Source: Archangium sp.
GTDB lineage: Bacteria; Myxococcota; Myxococcia; Myxococcales; Myxococcaceae
Assembly: GCA_022843845.1 (NCBI GenBank)
Contig: JALHMW010000002.1
Span: forward strand, 155,559 to 219,558
Direction of reading: 5' to 3'
Length of the DNA: 64,000 bases
In this document: positions 61,064 to 64,000 of the stretch, in pieces
How the letters are laid out: the number at the start of each line of letters is the position of its first letter
Numbering within the stretch: the first letter of the stretch is position 1
Program-made: the position numbers and the translations under genes
Notes under the pieces: generated by a model
Databases searched by the model: none
Told to the model about the DNA's origin: nothing
What the model saw: the letters and a program-made list of their open reading frames with translations, nothing else

Positions 61064-61810
61064 TCAGCTCCTGGTGAAGATGCGGGTCGCAGCGTCTGCG
61101 CACAGGCGCGCGGCGTCGGGGGCCACGAAGAAGACCGCCATCACGCCGCAGCCGATCGACACCGCGAAGCCCAGGCTCTGGAGCGACAGCTGCGGCGCCG
61201 TGCGACCGAGCGCGCCGAGGATCGCGTAGCCAAGGATGGCCGAGGCGAAGAGCGGGAAGGCGACCCGCACCGACAGGGTGATGCCGAAGATGAGCTGCTG
61301 GGTGAGGGCGCCGGCAAGGCTGGTGATGTCGACAGTGCCGCCGGGTGGAACGTCGCGGACCGAGCGGACCAGCCAGCCGATGCACTCCTCAGGCAGGTGG
61401 AAGACGAGCGCCGCGCCGAGGGCCAGCGCCATGAAGAGCTCCCCCATCGTCGACGACTCGGAGTTGCTGTGCGGGTTGATCATGCTGCCGAAGCCGAAGC
61501 CCATCGCGTTCGACGCGGCCTGGCCTCCCGCCTGGGCCGCGTCGATCAACACCCGCGACGAGAGCCCGGCGGTCAGGCCCAGCGCGACCTCACTGGCGAC
61601 CAGCGCGGCGAGCGAGACGAAGTCCACCGGCACTGGAACCCGGGGCGCGTTCGCTGCGAGATAGGTGACGATCGCCACCACGCCGATGAGCGCCGCTCGA
61701 ATGCGCATCGGCACCGACTTCGACCCCAGAATCGGAGCCACGCCGAGGAGCGACGCGGTGCGCGTCAGCACCAGCATGAACCCCAGAATCAGGGGCAGCG
61801 AGAGGTCCAC
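61064..61810 (-). CDS. fliR: Flagellar export gate protein FliR
   Basis: Gate component with FliP and FliQ. The 248-residue product from the GTG at 61810 has six or so membrane segments. It has family patterns LILGFMLVLTRTASLLGVAPILG at the start and MGFGFGSMINPHSNSESSTMGELF in the middle. The frame is open to 61882 inside fliQ, but the chosen start gives the normal N-terminus and avoids overlap with fliQ. Confidence 0.93.
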   Translation of the reverse strand: MDLSLPLILGFMLVLTRTASLLGVAPILGSKSVPMRIRAALIGVVAIVTYLAANAPRVPVPVDFVSLAALVASEVALGLTAGLSSRVLIDAAQAGGQAASNAMGFGFGSMINPHSNSESSTMGELFMALALGAALVFHLPEECIGWLVRSVRDVPPGGTVDITSLAGALTQQLIFGITLSVRVAFPLFASAILGYAILGALGRTAPQLSLQSLGFAVSIGCGVMAVFFVAPDAARLCADAATRIFTRS

Positions 61811-61812
61811 GG

Positions 61813-62082
61813 CTAGAAGCCCCGGTCGCTGATCCGCTCGATGGCCGACCGCATGAACCCGGCGAGGCGCTCCATCATCCACCCGCCGCTCAACGCGACC
61901 ACGATGATGACCGTCGCGAGGCGAGGCACGGCGCCGACGGCAGGCTCCTGAATCTGCGTCACGCTCTGCAGCACGCCGACGATGAGGCTGACGAGCAGGA
62001 GCGCGCCGAACAGCGGGCCCGCCACCACGCCCAGCAACATCAGGCCTTCACGGAACAGCGCCGGCAGCGAGTCAGGGCTCAT
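61813..62082 (-). CDS. fliQ: Flagellar export gate protein FliQ
   Basis: The 89-residue protein has two membrane helices and the FliQ pattern FREGLMLLGVVAGPLFGALLLVSLIVGVLQSVTQIQE. This small subunit forms part of the export gate with FliP and FliR. It overlaps fliP by four bases (ATGA) and is two bases from fliR. Confidence 0.96.
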   Translation of the reverse strand: MSPDSLPALFREGLMLLGVVAGPLFGALLLVSLIVGVLQSVTQIQEPAVGAVPRLATVIIVVALSGGWMMERLAGFMRSAIERISDRGF

Positions 62083-62759
62083 TGGAAGCTCCTCACCAGC
62101 GATTGCACGAGCAGGTGCCAGCCATCAGCGAGCAGGAAGATGCCGACCTTGAGCGGCAGCGACACCAGCGTCGGCGGCACCATCATCAAGCCGAGCGACA
62201 TGAGAATGGCCGAGACGAGCAGGTCGACCAGCAGCAGCGGAATGAAGAGGAACAGGCCCATGCGGAAGGCCGTGGTGAGCTCCGAGACCATGAAGGCCGG
62301 CACCGCGATGGTGAGCGGCACGTCATCGGCGCGCGTCGGCCGGTCGGCTCCAGAGAGCTCGTAGAACAGGCGCAGATCGTCGGGGCGCGTCTGCCGCAGC
62401 AGGAACTGGAGCACCGGTCCGCTGCCCCGGTCGTAGGCCTCTTTCCCGCTGATCTGATCGTCGAGGTACGGCCCGACCGCCTCGGTGTGCACCTTGGTGA
62501 ACGTCGGCGCCATCACGAAGCCGGTCAGCGCGAGCGCGAGCGCCATCACCACCTGGTTCGGAGGCAACTGCGGCGTGCCGAGCGCCTGCCGCAGGAAGGA
62601 CATCACGATCACGATGCGGGTGAAGCTGGTGATGGCGATCAGCGCGCCCGTGGCGAACGAGAGCACGGTCAGCAGCAGGAACAGCTTCACCGCTGCCGAG
62701 CCGCCGCCCACCGACAGCTGGAGCGGAGCCTCCGTCGCGCCGAGCGCCAGCCAGGTCAT
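62079..62759 (-). CDS. fliP: Flagellar export gate protein FliP
   Basis: Core gate subunit. The 226-residue product has a short N-terminal region and then the family signature (LLTVLSFATGALIAITSFTRIVIVMSFLRQALGTPQLPPNQV), the AFMVSELTTAFRMGLFLFIPLLLVDLLV segment and the C-terminal LPLKVGIFLLADGWHLLVQSLV. It overlaps fliO by four bases and fliQ by four. Confidence 0.98.
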   Translation of the reverse strand: MTWLALGATEAPLQLSVGGGSAAVKLFLLLTVLSFATGALIAITSFTRIVIVMSFLRQALGTPQLPPNQVVMALALALTGFVMAPTFTKVHTEAVGPYLDDQISGKEAYDRGSGPVLQFLLRQTRPDDLRLFYELSGADRPTRADDVPLTIAVPAFMVSELTTAFRMGLFLFIPLLLVDLLVSAILMSLGLMMVPPTLVSLPLKVGIFLLADGWHLLVQSLVRSFQ

Positions 62760-63373
62760 GGCACGACGCTCCGCTGCCCGAGAGACAGCTTGGCGCGCAG
62801 TTCTTGATCTTCGAGGGAGTCACGAAGCGTCTCGTCGAAGCTGGCCACGGCGTTCGGCTGAGGAACGCGCCCGAGCACGCGGTCGAAGAAGCTCATCTCC
62901 TTCGAGAGTGACGCGCTGACCGTCTCGAGCGGAGGTGGGATGACGAACGGCGCGGGCTCCGGCTGCGGCGCGGCGCGGGTGGACAAAACCGAGATGCCGG
63001 CCTCCGAGACCCCCAGCACCATGCGCTCGCCCATCACGTCGGCGATCACCAGGGAGCGTTTGGGTCCCAGCGACGCCGTCTCCACCACGCTGATGCTCCG
63101 CGTCGACTTCGCGCGACGGCGGGTCAACGCGAACGCCAGGGCTGCCAGCGCCGCGAGCGCGAACCCGGGCGCCGCGAAGGACGACCAATTGCTGCTCACT
63201 GGCGCCTGAACGTCGGCGCTCTTCGTGCCGATGGAGGTGTGTTGGAAGGCGGCGGCGACGACGGAATCAGCCGCCGACGGAGGGGCAGGCGGCGGCGTGA
63301 CGGCGGCGGCGGAGCCCTCCTCGGCGGTTGATGGGGTCGCGACGAGCAACAACGACACGAGCAGTGCGTGCAT
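62756..63373 (-). CDS. fliO: FliO-like flagellar export-apparatus assembly protein
   Basis: FliO helps stabilise FliP during gate assembly. The 205-residue product has an N-terminal signal/leader (HALLVSLLLVATPSTAEE), an Ala/Pro-rich region and one membrane helix (about 69-86). After that comes the FliO-typical soluble beta core (RSISVVETASLGPKRSLVIADVMGERMVLGVSEAGISVLS). The variable C-terminal tail is unusually long. Placed by position between fliN and fliP. Confidence 0.88.
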   Translation of the reverse strand: MHALLVSLLLVATPSTAEEGSAAAVTPPPAPPSAADSVVAAAFQHTSIGTKSADVQAPVSSNWSSFAAPGFALAALAALAFALTRRRAKSTRSISVVETASLGPKRSLVIADVMGERMVLGVSEAGISVLSTRAAPQPEPAPFVIPPPLETVSASLSKEMSFFDRVLGRVPQPNAVASFDETLRDSLEDQELRAKLSLGQRSVVP

Positions 63374-63418
63374 GGCATTCCCCTCCCGAGGAAGTTCGAC
63401 GCGAGACGGCTTCAGACT

Positions 63419-63715
63419 TCAGCGAAGGCGGGCGATGCGTTCGGTCTTGCTGACGATGTCGGTGATGCGAATGCCGAACTTGTCGTTCACCACCACCGCT
63501 TCGCCCCGGGCGATCAGGCGGCCGTTCACCACGATGTCGAGCGGCTCACCGGCGACCTTGTCGAGCTCGATCACGCTGCCGGGCGAGAGGGCCAGCAGCT
63601 CCTGAATCGACATGCGCGAGCGGCCCAGCTCGACGTTCACGTCCAGGGGCACGTCGAGCAGCAGATCGAGCCGGCGGGTCGAAACTTCGTTTTCTTGAGC
63701 GGCGACGTCGGACAT
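63419..63715 (-). CDS. fliN: Flagellar motor switch protein FliN
   Basis: C-ring subunit for switching and export docking. The 98-residue SpoA-domain protein has LLDVPLDVNVELGRSRMSIQELLALSPGSVIELDKVAGEPLDIVVNGRLIARGEAVVVNDKFGIRITDIV, of which the LxLxPGSVIELD and VNGRLIARGEVVVV-like parts are the signature. It lies ten bases after fliM and 45 bases before fliO. Confidence 0.96.
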   Translation of the reverse strand: MSDVAAQENEVSTRRLDLLLDVPLDVNVELGRSRMSIQELLALSPGSVIELDKVAGEPLDIVVNGRLIARGEAVVVNDKFGIRITDIVSKTERIARLR

Positions 63716-63725
63716 GGCGACTCCT

Positions 63726-64000
63726 TCAGGCGGCTTTGGACGTGGGATCTGCGGGCTCGGCGTCGAACGGGCGGCGCAGCTCGGCGACCGGCCCGGCGTC
63801 GAGCTCGAGCGCGAGGGCGCCCCCGACGACCTTCGGCTGGCCGGTGAACTTGGCCTTGCCCTGCACGAAGACCGGCAGTGACGCGCCTTCGCTGGTACCC
63901 AGCATCAGCACGTGGCCGACCTCGAGACCCATCAGCTGATCGACGGTCATGCTCGTCGTGCCGAGGAGCGCAGCCACGTCGACCTCGACCTGGTTGATCT
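63726..64000 (-). CDS. fliM: Flagellar motor switch protein FliM, C-terminal fragment (5' end outside window)
   Basis: The reverse reading from 64000 to the TGA at 63726-63728 gives about 90 residues matching the SpoA domain at the FliM C-terminus (QVEVDVAALLGTTSMTVDQL, MGLEVGHVLMLGT). An apparent GTG at 63977 is internal, since the reading is open and FliM-like to the window edge. FliM with FliN makes the C-ring. The N-terminal CheY-binding part is beyond the window. Confidence 0.85.
   Translation of the reverse strand, partial: INQVEVDVAALLGTTSMTVDQLMGLEVGHVLMLGTSEGASLPVFVQGKAKFTGQPKVVGGALALELDAGPVAELRRPFDAEPADPTSKAA

Noticed and set aside
1..64000. tRNA, rRNA, CRISPR arrays, insertion sequences or prophage genes
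   Set aside because: The intergenic gaps are all under about 260 bases and none showed cloverleaf, repeat-spacer or transposase features.

Overview
The window is a high-GC segment of a bacterial chromosome with dense coding on both strands. It most likely comes from a flagellated member of the Myxococcota (deltaproteobacterial lineage). The evidence is the GC-rich codon usage, many lipoproteins of the choice-of-anchor D, ZU5-like and carboxypeptidase-regulatory-like types, a PP2C phosphatase fused to a cyclic-nucleotide-binding domain, a Gld-type ABC operon with a DUF4340 partner, a lycopene cyclase, an atypical LuxR-type regulator and a TIGR02996-like protein. The classical fruiting Myxococcaceae lack flagella, so this is probably another branch. 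No rRNA, tRNA, CRISPR array, insertion sequence or prophage was recognised. No gene-free gap exceeds about 250 bases.

Both ends are flagellar. Positions 1-12263 hold fliD (cut by the window start), fliC, an unusual 657-residue protein, then flgL-flgK-flgN-flgM-flgJ-flgI-flgH-flgA-flgG-flgF on the minus strand and an isolated fliJ on the plus strand. The flg genes form one tightly overlapping operon read from flgF leftwards. A good sigma-54 type promoter lies just upstream of flgF, and a sigma-28 type promoter lies just upstream of fliC. Positions 55008-64000 hold a second minus-strand operon, fliM (cut by the window end)-fliN-fliO-fliP-fliQ-fliR-flhB-flhA-flhF-flhG-fliA, which encodes the C-ring, the export gate, the placement and number regulators and sigma-28 itself. 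FliA here and FlgM in the first cluster form the expected sigma/anti-sigma pair that would act on the fliC promoter.

Between them lie about 43 kb of mostly non-flagellar genes. The most striking unit is a five-gene minus-strand operon at 15956-20808: lipoprotein A, ECF sigma factor, zinc-finger anti-sigma with a periplasmic domain, exported caspase-like protease with an EF-hand-like loop and a C-terminal beta-barrel, and lipoprotein B. The two lipoproteins are paralogues of each other. This looks like an envelope-located, sigma-controlled caspase system and is the best candidate for an undescribed system.

Other blocks are: an M48 lipoprotein protease; a ZU5-like lipoprotein; the Gld-like ABC exporter operon; lysC; a lycopene cyclase; a LuxR-type regulator with a degenerate receiver; a tandem pair of HtrA-like proteins, the first lacking the catalytic histidine; a PHP phosphoesterase; an Rrf2 regulator; a deoxyhypusine-synthase-like enzyme; PP2C-cNMP and FadL-like proteins; two very large carboxypeptidase-regulatory-like repeat proteins; a coaBC-UDG-esterase-lipoprotein operon; and the kbl-tdh-deoxynucleoside kinase operon for threonine degradation and nucleotide salvage.
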